64,000 nt of DNA. Source: Sphingomonas sp. PL-96. GTDB taxonomy: Bacteria; Pseudomonadota; Alphaproteobacteria; Sphingomonadales; Sphingomonadaceae. The first letter of the stretch is position 1. The number at the start of each line of letters is the position of its first letter. The position numbers were made by a program, and so were the translations under genes. Below, one piece after another: positions 26,399 through 35,145 of the stretch. Below the pieces are notes generated by a model, which saw nothing but the letters and a program-made list of their open reading frames with translations, was not told the origin of the DNA and did no database searches. Location of the stretch: NCBI RefSeq assembly GCF_020707215.1, contig NZ_JAJFET010000004.1, positions 62,001 to 126,000 of the forward strand. Direction: 5' to 3'.

Positions 26399-27127
26399 TC
26401 AGACCTCGAACAGCACGTAGGGCTTGCCGATCCGTTCCTGCAGCACGAACTGTGCGACGTTATAGACCGGAATGTCGCGCCGGGTCCGCCCCTCATAGCT
26501 GCCGCGGTGAGCGTGGCCGTGCAGCACCAGCCGGACATTGTCGAACCGATCGACCGCGTCCGCCAGCCGCGAGGAACCCAGGAACGGCCAGATCTCCCTG
26601 GGCTCGCCCTCCACGGTCGCCGCCACCGGCGCATAATGGAGCAGCGCCACCGCGCGGTCCGTCCGCAGCGTGCGCAGCGCATTCTCCAGCTTGCGCGCTT
26701 CGTTGATCGATTCGTCGACGATCGCCTTGATTCCCGGTTCGCCGAACGCGCCCAGTTCGCCGCGATCGAAGCCGCCGACAAAGCCCTTCACGCCCGCAAA
26801 GCCGACCCCTGCGACCTCGACCGCCTGCTCGTCCAGCACCGTGACGCCGGCACCCTGGAGGATGCGCACCACCTCCTCCGGCTGGCCGCATTCATAGTCG
26901 TGGTTGCCGAGCACCGCGACGACCGGGATCGTGCAGTGGCGCAAGTCCTCGGCCAGGATCTCGGCCTCCCGTGTCTTGCCGAAGTTGGTGAGGTCGCCGG
27001 TCAGCGCCAGCACATCCGCCTTCCCGGAAATCTCCGCGAACAGGTCCCGATAGCGGTTGGCGTCGGTTTCGTTGACGTGCAGGTCGCCGGTCGCGGCGAG
27101 GACGATGCGGTCAGGCTTTTCGTTCAT
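26399..27127 (-). CDS. Metallophosphoesterase (calcineurin-like)
   Basis: 242 residues. Metal motifs are GDLHV near the N-terminus, LTGDLTNFG, GNHDYE, LLHYAP and the C-terminal GHAHRG, the usual D-H, GD, GNHD, H and GHxH series. The substrate is unknown. ATG 27127 follows GAGGAG. It overlaps the upstream nucleotidyltransferase gene by 17 bp, so the two form an operon: one protein may add a nucleotide and the other remove it, but that link is inference. Confidence 0.88.
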   Translation of the reverse strand: MNEKPDRIVLAATGDLHVNETDANRYRDLFAEISGKADVLALTGDLTNFGKTREAEILAEDLRHCTIPVVAVLGNHDYECGQPEEVVRILQGAGVTVLDEQAVEVAGVGFAGVKGFVGGFDRGELGAFGEPGIKAIVDESINEARKLENALRTLRTDRAVALLHYAPVAATVEGEPREIWPFLGSSRLADAVDRFDNVRLVLHGHAHRGSYEGRTRRDIPVYNVAQFVLQERIGKPYVLFEV

Positions 27128-27899
27128 GCTGCTCCTCAAGTCCCTTGCCGACCACGTCGGCGAAGCCCCAATCACAGATGTCGATGAGGTAGTCGCGCGG
27201 GCTCAGCAGCCGGCCGCGGCACACCTTCACATTGGCCGGCGGCAGGTCCGCCTGCAGCCGCGCACGCTCCATCAGCTCGTCGAACAGCCAGCGCGGCACG
27301 CAGTCGCGCTCGGTCGGGTAGATGAAGCGGAAGTTGAGCAGGTGGATCAGCAGCACTTCCCACTGCAGCTCCATGGTCGCCAGCAGCCGCTTCCAGTCGA
27401 TCTCGTCGTGCTTCTTCAGTATGACGTGCGCGACGTCGGCACCATCGTAGCGATAGCGATCCTGGATGAAGAGCTTCGACAGGATGAACTCGGTCGGCGG
27501 TGTCACTGGCACCGTGCTCCCGTAGATCTCCACCTCGTAGACGTCGCGGAACCAGTCCTCGGTCACCGGGATGCTGGCTGAGGACAGGTTGTAGATGACG
27601 TCAAAGAAATGCTCGCCCTGCCAGACCTTGCCGATCCAGCGGTCGTCCTCGACCTCGATCTCATAGCCGTGCTGCTTGAACCAGGCGAGCAGCCGCGGCG
27701 CGTCGCCCGCCTTGCAGAACACGTCCATGTCCTTGGTCGGGCGGATGATGCCGGTGTGGCAGCTCAGCGCATAGGTGCCGGACAATAGATAAGGCACGCC
27801 GGATTCGCCCAGCAGCCGGAGCGAATCGGTGTAGAACCCCTGCGAATTGGCCGGGGGGTCGAACGCGGACGCATCCAGCACCGGGGGTGTGTCGGTCAT
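27111..27899 (-). CDS. Nucleotidyltransferase-fold protein
   Basis: 262 residues. The core YLLSGTYALSCHTGIIRPTK then DMDVFC is the G-[ST] ... D-x-D signature of the nucleotidyltransferase superfamily (minimal or AbiEii-like type), followed by DRWIGKVWQGEHFFDVIYN with a further acidic strand. The C-terminal half is helical (DEIDWKRLLATMELQWEVLL). The partner is not known; such proteins often modify small molecules or tRNA, or act as toxins. ATG 27899 was chosen. The gene is divergent from the aspartic protease gene and coupled to the metallophosphoesterase. Confidence 0.75.
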   Translation of the reverse strand: MTDTPPVLDASAFDPPANSQGFYTDSLRLLGESGVPYLLSGTYALSCHTGIIRPTKDMDVFCKAGDAPRLLAWFKQHGYEIEVEDDRWIGKVWQGEHFFDVIYNLSSASIPVTEDWFRDVYEVEIYGSTVPVTPPTEFILSKLFIQDRYRYDGADVAHVILKKHDEIDWKRLLATMELQWEVLLIHLLNFRFIYPTERDCVPRWLFDELMERARLQADLPPANVKVCRGRLLSPRDYLIDICDWGFADVVGKGLEEQHERKA

Positions 27900-28057
27900 G
27901 CGCACGCGGTTTCCTTCCCTGTTGCCATGGATCGGCAGGACGGGAACAACGGGCTGTCGGGCCAAGCGTTCCGGGATGCCCGCCGGCTGCGCGGGCCGAC
28001 CAGATCCGCAATCCATCGGTTGCGATCTCCCCGGAACGGGCGCAGCCTCCGACGGTC

Positions 28058-29029
28058 ATGTGGAGGAGGATGCTAGCCGGCGCGGCGCTGTTGGCCGCTC
28101 CCGCGGTCGCGCACCAGCTTCCCCCCGGGTCGAGTGTCCCGCCCGCCGCCGTCGAACCCGCGCCTGATCCGGCGCCAGGCCCAGAGGCGGACCCGCTGGC
28201 GATCACCGAGGCGGACCTGCGCATGACCGTGCCCGTGTCGATCGCGGGCGGCGCCGCCTGGCCGTTCATCATCGACACGGGTTCGGAGCGCACGGTGGTG
28301 TCCTCCGAACTCGCGCGCCGGCTGAATCTGCCGCGAGGGCCGATGCGCCGCGTCCTCACCATGGGCGGCGCGGTGGCGGCGACGACCGCGCTGGTGCCGA
28401 ACCTGAGGGTCGGCCCGGTCTCCATCGCGCTGACCGAGGCGCCGGTGTTCGCACGCCGCAATCTGGGCGCGATCGGGATGCTGGGCATCGACGCGCTGCA
28501 GGGTCACAAGGTGTCGATCGACCTGGAACGCCAGACCATGGCGCTGCTCCCCTCGCGCAAGCGCCGCCCGCCCCGCCCCGCCCGGAACGAGATCGTCGTC
28601 GTCGCCAAGTCGCTGTACGGCCAGCTGATCGTCACCGATGCGCGGTGGCGCGGGCGCAAGATCGCGGTGGTGATCGATACCGGATCGACGCTCACGGTCG
28701 GCAATTCCAGGCTGTTGCAGATCGGCCGCAAGCCTCCCCCACATCTGGGGCAGGTGGAGATGATCGCAGTCAACGGCGCGGTCATCCCGGCCGAGCTGTA
28801 CCGGCTCGACCGGCTGGAGATCGGCGAGGTCAGCTTCCTAAAGGTACCGGTCGCGATCGCCGATGTCGCGCCGTTCCACCGCCTGGGGCTGACGGACCGG
28901 CCCGCCCTGCTGCTCGGCATGGATGCGCTGCGGCTGTTCCAGCAGGTCGACATCGACTTCGCAAACCGCAGCATCCTCCTGAAGCTGCCCCGCGCCTCCG
29001 CGATGGGAAGCACCCGCCCGCTTCGGTGA
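28058..29029 (+). CDS. Two-lobed retropepsin-like aspartic protease, exported
   Basis: About 323 residues. A signal-like N-terminus (MLAGAALLAAPAVAHQ) and a Pro-rich linker precede two tandem aspartyl-protease lobes: FIIDTGSERTVV (DTGS 73-76) with GMLGIDAL, and VVIDTGSTLTVG (DTGS 207-210) with LLGMDALRLF. Both catalytic Asp motifs are intact, so one chain can form the active site that retroviral proteases build from a dimer. It likely acts in the periplasm. ATG 28058 or 28070 could be the start. It is divergent from the nucleotidyltransferase gene. Confidence 0.82.
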   Translation: MWRRMLAGAALLAAPAVAHQLPPGSSVPPAAVEPAPDPAPGPEADPLAITEADLRMTVPVSIAGGAAWPFIIDTGSERTVVSSELARRLNLPRGPMRRVLTMGGAVAATTALVPNLRVGPVSIALTEAPVFARRNLGAIGMLGIDALQGHKVSIDLERQTMALLPSRKRRPPRPARNEIVVVAKSLYGQLIVTDARWRGRKIAVVIDTGSTLTVGNSRLLQIGRKPPPHLGQVEMIAVNGAVIPAELYRLDRLEIGEVSFLKVPVAIADVAPFHRLGLTDRPALLLGMDALRLFQQVDIDFANRSILLKLPRASAMGSTRPLR

Positions 29030-29175
29030 TCGGGCCGCAGGAGCCGGTCACGTGGCCCACCGCCGCCGCAGCGGCCTGCACCGGCCGGGATGTCGCAAAC
29101 GGGATGATGGCACGTGGGGGGAAGCAAACGGCGAGCGGTGGCTGTCGCGGGCACCAGCCGCGACCCCGGACGCCC

Positions 29176-30546
29176 TCAGCGAAGCCGGAGTTCGACGATC
29201 TGGTCCCAGCTGTTCCCCAGCGGCGGAAGGTTCGAGAGTTCGACACCCCCATCGCGCGGGGCGACCGGGATCGGGGCACCGCCGGCCAGCAGCCGCGCCG
29301 ATGCCACCGGCGCCTGGATCGGCAGGACGACCCGTCCGCCATGGTCGCGCAGCAGGTGGACATAGATCGTCTTTCCGCGTTGCGTGGTGACGCCCCAGTC
29401 TCCCGGCGCGGTCGGTCCGCCGCGCGTTTGGTAGATGCTTGCGCCATTCGCTTTCAGCCAGGCACCGATCGTCCGGTACGTCTCCAGATTTTCCGGCTGG
29501 ATCTCGCCGTTCGGCATCGGGCCGGTGTTGAGGAGCAGGTTGGCGCTGCGGCCCGCCGCGCCGACAAGCGTGCGCACCAGGGTTTTCGGGGTCTTGTACT
29601 GATCGTCGGTGAGATTGAAGCCCCAGCTGCCGTTCATCGTTTCGGCCATTTCGAGCGGCAGCCGGCCGATGGTGGCGGTGCCGCTGTACCCCGTCGTGTT
29701 CTGTCCGGGCAGGTCGCGCTCGAACGTCTGGTAATCCTCGCCGGGAAACGGCGTCTGATGGTGATTGTTGACGATCAGCGCCGCGGGCTGGAGCTGGTGG
29801 ATCAGGCGGTAGGTCCGCTCTAGGCGCCAGCGGTCGCGCATCGGCGTCTCCTGCTGGTCCCACCAGCCGTCGAACCAGATGCCGCCGATGGGGCCATATT
29901 GCGTCAACAGCTCGCGCAGCTGCGCGTCCTGATAGTTGAGATATTTCTGCCAATCGCCCGTTTCCGGTCGGCCGGATGTCCGGCCTGTCCGCCCCCGCGG
30001 GAAATAGTCCGGATGATGCCAGTCGAGCTGGGAGTAATAGAAGAACAGCTTGACCCCGTGCCGGCGACAGGCCGCGGCCAGTTCGGCGATGGGATCGCGC
30101 GCAAACGGCGTCGCCCGTACGACATTGTAGGGCGACACCTTGCTGTCGAACATTGCGAAGCCGTCATGATGCTTGCTGGTGATGACGATGTACCGGGCGC
30201 CGGCATCCTTGAACGCGCGGACCCAGGCTTCGGCGTCGAACTTGGTCGGATTGAAGAACCTGGCGAGCCGCTCGTACTTGTCGGCTGGGATCTTGTTGTC
30301 GTTCATGATCCATTCGGCGACCCCGGCCGATCCGCTGCCGCCGAGTTCGCTGTACAGTCCCCAGTGCAGGAATACGCCGAACTTCGCGTCCTGGAACCAC
30401 TCGCGGGCCTCCAGATTAGCCGCGGCCGGCGTGTAGGCGGCCGAGCTCTGGGCGATCGCGAGAGGGGCTGCGCACGGGACGAAGCCCGACACCAGCACCG
30501 CGACGGCCAGCAGGCACGGATGAAGTCGGTTGCCGGCAGTCGCCAT
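29176..30546 (-). CDS. Secreted alpha-L-fucosidase (GH29)
   Basis: 456 residues with a signal peptide (LAVAVLVSGFVPCAAPLAIA). GH29 features: WFQDAKFGVFLHWGLYS, KHHDGFAMFDS, the nucleophile Asp226 in GGIWFDGWWD, VNNHHQTP, and LLLNTGPMPNGEI. The enzyme removes terminal alpha-L-fucose with retention, acting in the periplasm or outside. The C-terminal 90 residues form the usual beta-sandwich. With the glycoside hydrolase at 18.3 kb it suggests use of plant or microbial glycans. No transporter or regulator is adjacent. Confidence 0.92.
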   Translation of the reverse strand: MATAGNRLHPCLLAVAVLVSGFVPCAAPLAIAQSSAAYTPAAANLEAREWFQDAKFGVFLHWGLYSELGGSGSAGVAEWIMNDNKIPADKYERLARFFNPTKFDAEAWVRAFKDAGARYIVITSKHHDGFAMFDSKVSPYNVVRATPFARDPIAELAAACRRHGVKLFFYYSQLDWHHPDYFPRGRTGRTSGRPETGDWQKYLNYQDAQLRELLTQYGPIGGIWFDGWWDQQETPMRDRWRLERTYRLIHQLQPAALIVNNHHQTPFPGEDYQTFERDLPGQNTTGYSGTATIGRLPLEMAETMNGSWGFNLTDDQYKTPKTLVRTLVGAAGRSANLLLNTGPMPNGEIQPENLETYRTIGAWLKANGASIYQTRGGPTAPGDWGVTTQRGKTIYVHLLRDHGGRVVLPIQAPVASARLLAGGAPIPVAPRDGGVELSNLPPLGNSWDQIVELRLR

Positions 30547-30712
30547 GCCATTCTCCTCGAGCGTTCGAGCGGGTTTGGGGTCGCGGGGTTGATAGCTTCC
30601 GTGCTGCTCGGAGGATAGCGGGCGACGTTTGGGGAAAGGCGGGCGTCGGCGACTTGGGGCCGCAGGGCACGGGCATGCCTAACCAGCGGCTGCGATGGAT
30701 GGGATGCGGACG

Positions 30713-31096
30713 TTAGAGATAACGAAGCGTGGGCTCCTCGAAGCAGATGACCTCCACGCAATGATCCGGCGTTCTCATCAGGCAGGAAAATGTCTCCTCC
30801 GATTCCTGAGCGCGAGCGTTGGCGCGGTAGTCAAGGAGGTAGGGGGCGTCGCCGCTTAGCTCGATTCCGCAGCCGGGGTCAGCGGAATAGATGAGCGGCC
30901 TGCCTTCGAAAGAACCTAAATAACGGTGGTAATCGCTTTCCGCAGAAAGGATCGAAAGGCTCGGGGAAGTGTGAACACAACCTCTAGAAGCGGACGGTTT
31001 GGCCCGTCCCCCCAGCAGAAGCACCAACTGCTCCAAATCGTAAGCTGCGCGCAGCAGGAAGAAGGTCGGGATCGGAACGGAAGGCCGGTCAGTCAT
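30713..31096 (-). CDS. Hypothetical protein in lower-GC stretch
   Basis: 127 residues, no family recognised. It starts MTDRPSVPIPTFFLLRAAYD and ends with CFEEPTLRYL. The composition is balanced and acidic, without a signal peptide or membrane segment. ATG 31096 has AGGG upstream. Base composition is visibly lower in GC than the neighbours, suggesting acquired DNA. Confidence 0.5.
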   Translation of the reverse strand: MTDRPSVPIPTFFLLRAAYDLEQLVLLLGGRAKPSASRGCVHTSPSLSILSAESDYHRYLGSFEGRPLIYSADPGCGIELSGDAPYLLDYRANARAQESEETFSCLMRTPDHCVEVICFEEPTLRYL

Positions 31097-31301
31097 CCGC
31101 AACCCTGCGGCAATGGGGCGCTGTCCGCAAGAGGACCTTTCCCGCGGGTCGCAGCCTGAGGTAGCGTGGGGTGACCGTACGTAGCAAGCGCCCTTGATCC
31201 ACGTGTTTCTGCGATGTCTGCTCGACCGCGCCGAGGGCCTGTCCGCCGCGTTACGTCGACAGTGGTGGCAGCGACCGTAAATGAGTGAAGTTTGTGGCGC
31301 C

Positions 31302-31598
31302 TCAGTTGACGAGATTGCAGTTCTGACAGCCTCGGCTTAACGGCCAGTAAGGCATGAAGTGCCCGAAGTAGCGCCTTTCACATTCTCCGCAGTTCCAAGT
31401 TGCGGTTATGATGATGAAGCCGGCGTGTCCGAGGCATATAAGTAGGGCGCTCGAGATGATGAGCAATCCACTCAGCGCGGCGTGAGACTGCGCGAACAGG
31501 AAGATCAGAAATATCGATCCCATCGCGATGCTCGGCACGACTGCGCCAGCTATGGTTAGAAGGAATCGCGCCCGCTCATGCGTCATGCTGAAGTGCAT
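31302..31598 (-). CDS. Hypothetical two-helix membrane protein with C-terminal CxxC pairs
   Basis: 98 residues. Two hydrophobic helices (FLLTIAGAVVPSIAMGSIFL and SGLLIISSALLICLGHAGFI) are followed by a tail with two cysteine pairs, WNCGECERR and RGCQNCNLVN, like a small zinc ribbon facing the cytoplasm or periplasm. No family recognised. ATG 31598 follows CGGGAAG. In the same lower-GC stretch as its neighbours. Confidence 0.5.
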   Translation of the reverse strand: MHFSMTHERARFLLTIAGAVVPSIAMGSIFLIFLFAQSHAALSGLLIISSALLICLGHAGFIIITATWNCGECERRYFGHFMPYWPLSRGCQNCNLVN

Positions 31599-31715
31599 CT
31601 TCCCGAAGGCTCTTGATCAAAGGATTTCCGGAGGCGTCTGCTGGATCGCGGCGGAGGGTCTCTCCGCCTGAAACGGCCGGGATTGGTGGATTTGAGACCG
31701 TCGGCTAATGGACGG

Positions 31716-32039
31716 TTATGAAGGAGAAGCAGTCGGCCCTGCTTCGCCAATCTGCTCAAGGAGCGCCGCCTCTACCGGGTCGCCGGGCGCATGAGGCCAG
31801 TGCCAGATTGCCGTTTCTCCATCGCTAAAGCGATAGCTTTCGTAATGATCATCGTAGACCGCGATCTCAAAGTCGCAGCCAAGCCAATGGAGAGATACGC
31901 CGCCGTTAAAAGGATTGACTGTGATCGATTGAGGCGCGTCCAGCGCGTCGGCGGCATTGATCAAGTCTCTAAGGTTGGCGTGCTGAGGGGCCGCACAATT
32001 TGTTGCTTCGGGTCCAACTGCGATATCTTCCCAGCCCAT
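31716..32039 (-). CDS. Hypothetical soluble protein in lower-GC stretch
   Basis: About 107 residues from ATG 32039; a TTG at 32075 would add 12. The sequence (for example LRDLINAADALDAPQSITVN, WLGCDFEIAVYDDHYESYRF) reads like a folded beta-rich protein, as in small immunity-type or unknown proteins. No family recognised. The frame is well formed and codon use is plausible. Confidence 0.45.
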   Translation of the reverse strand: MGWEDIAVGPEATNCAAPQHANLRDLINAADALDAPQSITVNPFNGGVSLHWLGCDFEIAVYDDHYESYRFSDGETAIWHWPHAPGDPVEAALLEQIGEAGPTASPS

Positions 32040-32177
32040 AGATGGCTTTGTGCCAGAATGAACAAGCGTCGGCAATTAGGAAGCGGAACGCCAGCTCCGA
32101 GTGGCGAAGATTGGACGCCAGCTGCCGTCCACCCATTTCGCTCATCCGCCGGGTCCGCTGCGCCCGCCCCCGCCGAC

Positions 32178-33461
32178 TCAGCCCAGCGCGATCGCCGGGG
32201 CGCCGGTGGCGAGTTCGACGCCATGATCGGTGCGCACGCGCGGCTCCAGGAATTCCAGAGCCATGACCGTCGCCAGACCGGTCGCGAGGCCGAGCACCGA
32301 CCCCAGCACCAGCATCAGCGGCAGGTTGGGCTTGTACGGCAGGCGCGGCGGTTCGGCACGGTCGAGCAGGCTCGCGTTGGCCTGGCTCGCCTGGCTGCGG
32401 ACGAACTGCTGGCCGATCTCGCGGCGCATCTGGTCGTAGGTCTGCTGCGCGGCATCGACATCGCGCTGGAGCACGGTGAGCCGGTTCTGATCGCCGGAGC
32501 CTGCCAGCATCGCCCGCTCCCGCGCCGCCAGCCGCGCGCGCACGCTTGCCTCACGCCGGTGCGACGCCGCGCTGGCCGCACTGACCGATTGGGTCGCACT
32601 GCCGATTGCCGCCGACAGCTGGCCCTGCAGTGCCGCCAACTGCGCAGTCGCGGCCTGCATCTCCGGGTGATTCGGCCCAAGCGCGCGCGACAGCTCCGCC
32701 ACCCGCGCCGCCTGTGTGGCCACGCTGGTGCGCAGTTGCTGCACCGTAATGCTGGAGGTGACTTCGGGCACGTCGCGCGACCCGGCACGTGACTGTGCCT
32801 CGGCCGCGTCCCCCTCTGCCTGGGCAAGCTCCGCGTTCAAGGTGCGCAGCGCTTCTGCATCCAGATCGAAGCGATTGGCTCCCACCAACCCATGTTCCTG
32901 CTGGTAGCGCGTCAGCGCCTGTTGCGCTGCCTCCAACCGATGGCGCACGTCGCGGGTGCGGCGTTCCAGCCAGCCGGAATAGCCACGCGCCGCGCTCGCC
33001 CGCAGCTGCGGCACCTGCGCCAGATAGGCCCGAGCGAAGCGGTTGGCGATTTCCGCCGCGCGCTCCGGATCGCGATCCTCGGCGCTGACGATCATCACAT
33101 TGCTAGCCTTGGCATTGTCGACGCTCACCTTGGCTCGCAAGGTCGCCGCCGCGCGGTCGAGCGCGGCCTCGGGCGCGCCGGGGGTCGGAGGCGCCAGCTC
33201 CCGCGCCACCTTGCGCGCGACCAGTGCGCTGCGCAGCACGTCACCCTGAGTCGCGAGCAGCGCGTTGCTGCTCTGGGGTGCATCGCCGGCCATGCTCGAC
33301 GGATCGGCCTGGGAGACGTTGAACAGCACCGATGCGGAGGCGCGGTAGAGCCGCGGCTGCGACAGCGTCCAGCCCGCCACCGCGAGCACGATGCCCGCCG
33401 CGACCAGCAGGACCAGCCGCCACCGCACCAGCACCGCCGCCACCAGATCGCCTGCGCCCAT
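32178..33461 (-). CDS. Polysaccharide chain-length determinant (Wzz/GumC-type) without kinase domain
   Basis: About 427 residues. An N-terminal membrane helix (LVLLVAAGIVLAVAGWTL) precedes a periplasmic domain with RASASVLFNVSQ, long heptad helices (residues about 155-370, including the GNVR-like block TVLQRDVDAAQQTYDQM), and a second helix near the C-terminus after PNLP (LMLVLGSVLGLATGLATVMA). These co-polymerases set polymer length in Wzy pathways. The chain stops before any cytoplasmic kinase, so it needs a separate one; the only candidate here is the degenerate protein at 4434-5363, 28 kb away. ATG 33461 follows GGGGGG; ATG 33488 is possible. Confidence 0.82.
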   Translation of the reverse strand: MGAGDLVAAVLVRWRLVLLVAAGIVLAVAGWTLSQPRLYRASASVLFNVSQADPSSMAGDAPQSSNALLATQGDVLRSALVARKVARELAPPTPGAPEAALDRAAATLRAKVSVDNAKASNVMIVSAEDRDPERAAEIANRFARAYLAQVPQLRASAARGYSGWLERRTRDVRHRLEAAQQALTRYQQEHGLVGANRFDLDAEALRTLNAELAQAEGDAAEAQSRAGSRDVPEVTSSITVQQLRTSVATQAARVAELSRALGPNHPEMQAATAQLAALQGQLSAAIGSATQSVSAASAASHRREASVRARLAARERAMLAGSGDQNRLTVLQRDVDAAQQTYDQMRREIGQQFVRSQASQANASLLDRAEPPRLPYKPNLPLMLVLGSVLGLATGLATVMALEFLEPRVRTDHGVELATGAPAIALG

Positions 33462-33742
33462 TCGCACCCCCCACGTTGTTGCCTCCATGCAGGCTAGGCG
33501 CTCCCGCGGACCCCAGCCACGCCAAGCGCCTCCGTTCCCGACCGATTCGCCCGCCCGATTCGCACCCAGATTGCGGCTCGCCAGAGGCTGCGCTATCTGC
33601 CCCCGGCTGCCGCTCCGCCCCCTTCTGTGGAGCCGTCCCGGGCGTTCCGCCTTGACACGGCGGCCCGGCTCGCCTAGCTCGCCCTATCTCCTGCGCTGGG
33701 CTTCCCTGCGCGGGCACATGCTTTTGGGAAGTGATGAGGGCC

Positions 33743-34069
33743 ATGTTCGCAGTCGTGCGCACGGGCGGCAAGCAGTATCGCGTCGCCGCCGGAGACAAGA
33801 TCGTCGTTGAAAAGCTGGACGGCGACGCCGGCAGCAACGTGACCCTGGGCGACGTTCTGCTCGCCGGTGAGGGCAGCGAGCTGAAGTCGGTCGAGGGCCT
33901 TACGGTCTCGGCAGAGATCGTCGCCCAGGCGAAGGGTGAGAAGGTGATCGTTTTCAAGAAGCGTCGCCGCCACAACTATCGCCGCAAGAATGGCCATCGC
34001 CAGCAGCACACCATTCTGAAGATCACCGCGATCGGCGACAGCCGCGCTGACGACAGCGCAGCCGCCTGA
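33743..34069 (+). CDS. rplU: Ribosomal protein L21
   Basis: 108 residues. The start [20 protein letters not shown] and the block [20 protein letters not shown] are diagnostic of bL21. ATG 33743 has GATGAGGG upstream; an earlier in-frame codon at 33731 is less likely. First gene of rplU-rpmA. Confidence 0.97.
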   Translation: MFAVVRTGGKQYRVAAGDKIVVEKLDGDAGSNVTLGDVLLAGEGSELKSVEGLTVSAEIVAQAKGEKVIVFKKRRRHNYRRKNGHRQQHTILKITAIGDSRADDSAAA

Positions 34070-34093
34070 CCGCGAATACGAGGAGTTTGAACC

Positions 34094-34363
34094 ATGGCAC
34101 ATAAGAAAGCAGGCGGTTCGTCGCGCAACGGTCGCGACTCGGCAGGCCGTCGTCTTGGCGTGAAGAAGTTCGGTGGCCAGGAAGTGGTCGCGGGCAACAT
34201 TATCGTGCGCCAGCGCGGGACCAAGTTCTACCCGGGCGTCAACGTCGGCATGGGCAAGGATCACACCCTGTTCGCGCTCGTCGACGGCCGCGTGTCGTTC
34301 CGCGAGGGCAAGCTTGGCCGCAAATTCTGCTCGGTCGACATGCCGGCGATTGCTGCCGAATAA
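34094..34363 (+). CDS. rpmA: Ribosomal protein L27
   Basis: 89 residues. The N-terminus [20 protein letters not shown] lies near the peptidyl transferase centre in bL27. [15 protein letters not shown] follows. GAGGAG-like site upstream. It is co-transcribed with rplU and followed by a three-hairpin terminator region. Confidence 0.98.
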   Translation: MAHKKAGGSSRNGRDSAGRRLGVKKFGGQEVVAGNIIVRQRGTKFYPGVNVGMGKDHTLFALVDGRVSFREGKLGRKFCSVDMPAIAAE

Positions 34364-34366
34364 ACA

Positions 34367-34387
34367 GGGCAACCAACCGGGTTGCCC
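34367..34387 (+). terminator. First hairpin after rpmA
   Basis: GGGCAACC pairs with GGTTGCCC around a 5-base loop, starting 3 bases past the rpmA stop. No T-run; likely part of a multi-hairpin transcript end. Confidence 0.5.
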
Positions 34388-34401
34388 ACCAGGGTGACCC
34401 G

Positions 34402-34422
34402 GGTCCCGCAGCCAGCGGGACC
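34402..34422 (+). terminator. Second hairpin after rpmA
   Basis: GGTCCCGC pairs with GCGGGACC around the loop AGCCA. It lies between the first hairpin and the T-tailed terminator. Confidence 0.5.
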
Positions 34423-34431
34423 AGCCAACAA

Positions 34432-34462
34432 GGGAGACGGGTCCGCCCCGGCTCCCTTTTTT
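34432..34462 (+). terminator. Rho-independent terminator of rplU-rpmA
   Basis: GGGAG-A-CGGG pairs with CCCG-G-CTCCC across a 5-base loop and is followed at once by six T. This is a textbook intrinsic terminator, and the clearest in the window. Confidence 0.9.
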
Positions 34463-34538
34463 ATTGCTCCCTCTGCCCGAAACGGTCGCGGCGCTGTCAT
34501 CCTGACGGCGTAGGCGCCCGCGCAAGAGGAGAGCGCAC

Positions 34539-35099
34539 ATGTTCGCCCGTACCGAACGCCTGACGCTGCGGCCCGGCTGGATCGAGGATGCCCCCGAGCT
34601 GGCCCGCGCCGCCGGCCATGAAGCGGTGGTTCGCAACACCCGTCGCATGCCCTGGCCCTATGCCCTGGGTGACGCCGAGTCGTTCCTGCGCACGCCGCAG
34701 GACATCCGCGCCCCGTCGCTGCTCGTGTTTGCGCATGCGGAGGGCGCCGTGCACCTGGTCGGCGGCGTCGGCCTTACTGCAATGGACGATGGCCTGCGCG
34801 AGCTCGGCTATTGGATCACGCCGGACGCCTGGGGCCGCGGCTATGCGACCGAGGCGGCGCGCGCCGTGCTCGACATGGCGGGTGCGCTGCGGATCCGCGG
34901 CGTGGCAGCGCGACATTTTGCCGACAATCCCGCCTCCGGCCGGGTGCTCCGCAAGCTGGGCTTCCGACCCACGGGCGAACAGAGCCTGGGCGAATCGCGC
35001 GCGCGGGGCTGCTCGGCGCCGGTGATCCACTATGCGCGCCAGCATGCGGGCCACCCCACGCTGCCGGACATCGCGGACGCACCGCCACTGGCGGCATGA
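34539..35099 (+). CDS. GNAT-family N-acetyltransferase (RimJ/RimL-like)
   Basis: 186 residues. The N-terminal strand FARTERLTLRPGWIED, the central LRELGYWITPDAWGRGYATEA with the acetyl-CoA loop (WGRGYA), and NPASGRVLRKLGF match the acetyltransferase family that modifies ribosomal or other N-termini or small amines. GAGGAG precedes the ATG. In many alphaproteobacteria, as I recall, a GNAT gene sits between rpmA and obgE; here obgE is 11 kb away. Confidence 0.88.
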   Translation: MFARTERLTLRPGWIEDAPELARAAGHEAVVRNTRRMPWPYALGDAESFLRTPQDIRAPSLLVFAHAEGAVHLVGGVGLTAMDDGLRELGYWITPDAWGRGYATEAARAVLDMAGALRIRGVAARHFADNPASGRVLRKLGFRPTGEQSLGESRARGCSAPVIHYARQHAGHPTLPDIADAPPLAA

Positions 35100-35130
35100 G
35101 GCGGGGCGGGCCGCAGCGGCTCGCCCCGCC
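35100..35130. terminator. Hairpin between convergent GNAT and LysR genes
   Basis: GGCGGGGCG (35100-35108) pairs with CGCCCCGCC (35122-35130); the inner bases can pair further. It fits a bidirectional end between two convergent genes. Confidence 0.5.
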
Positions 35131-35145
35131 CCCTCGATGCGTCGT

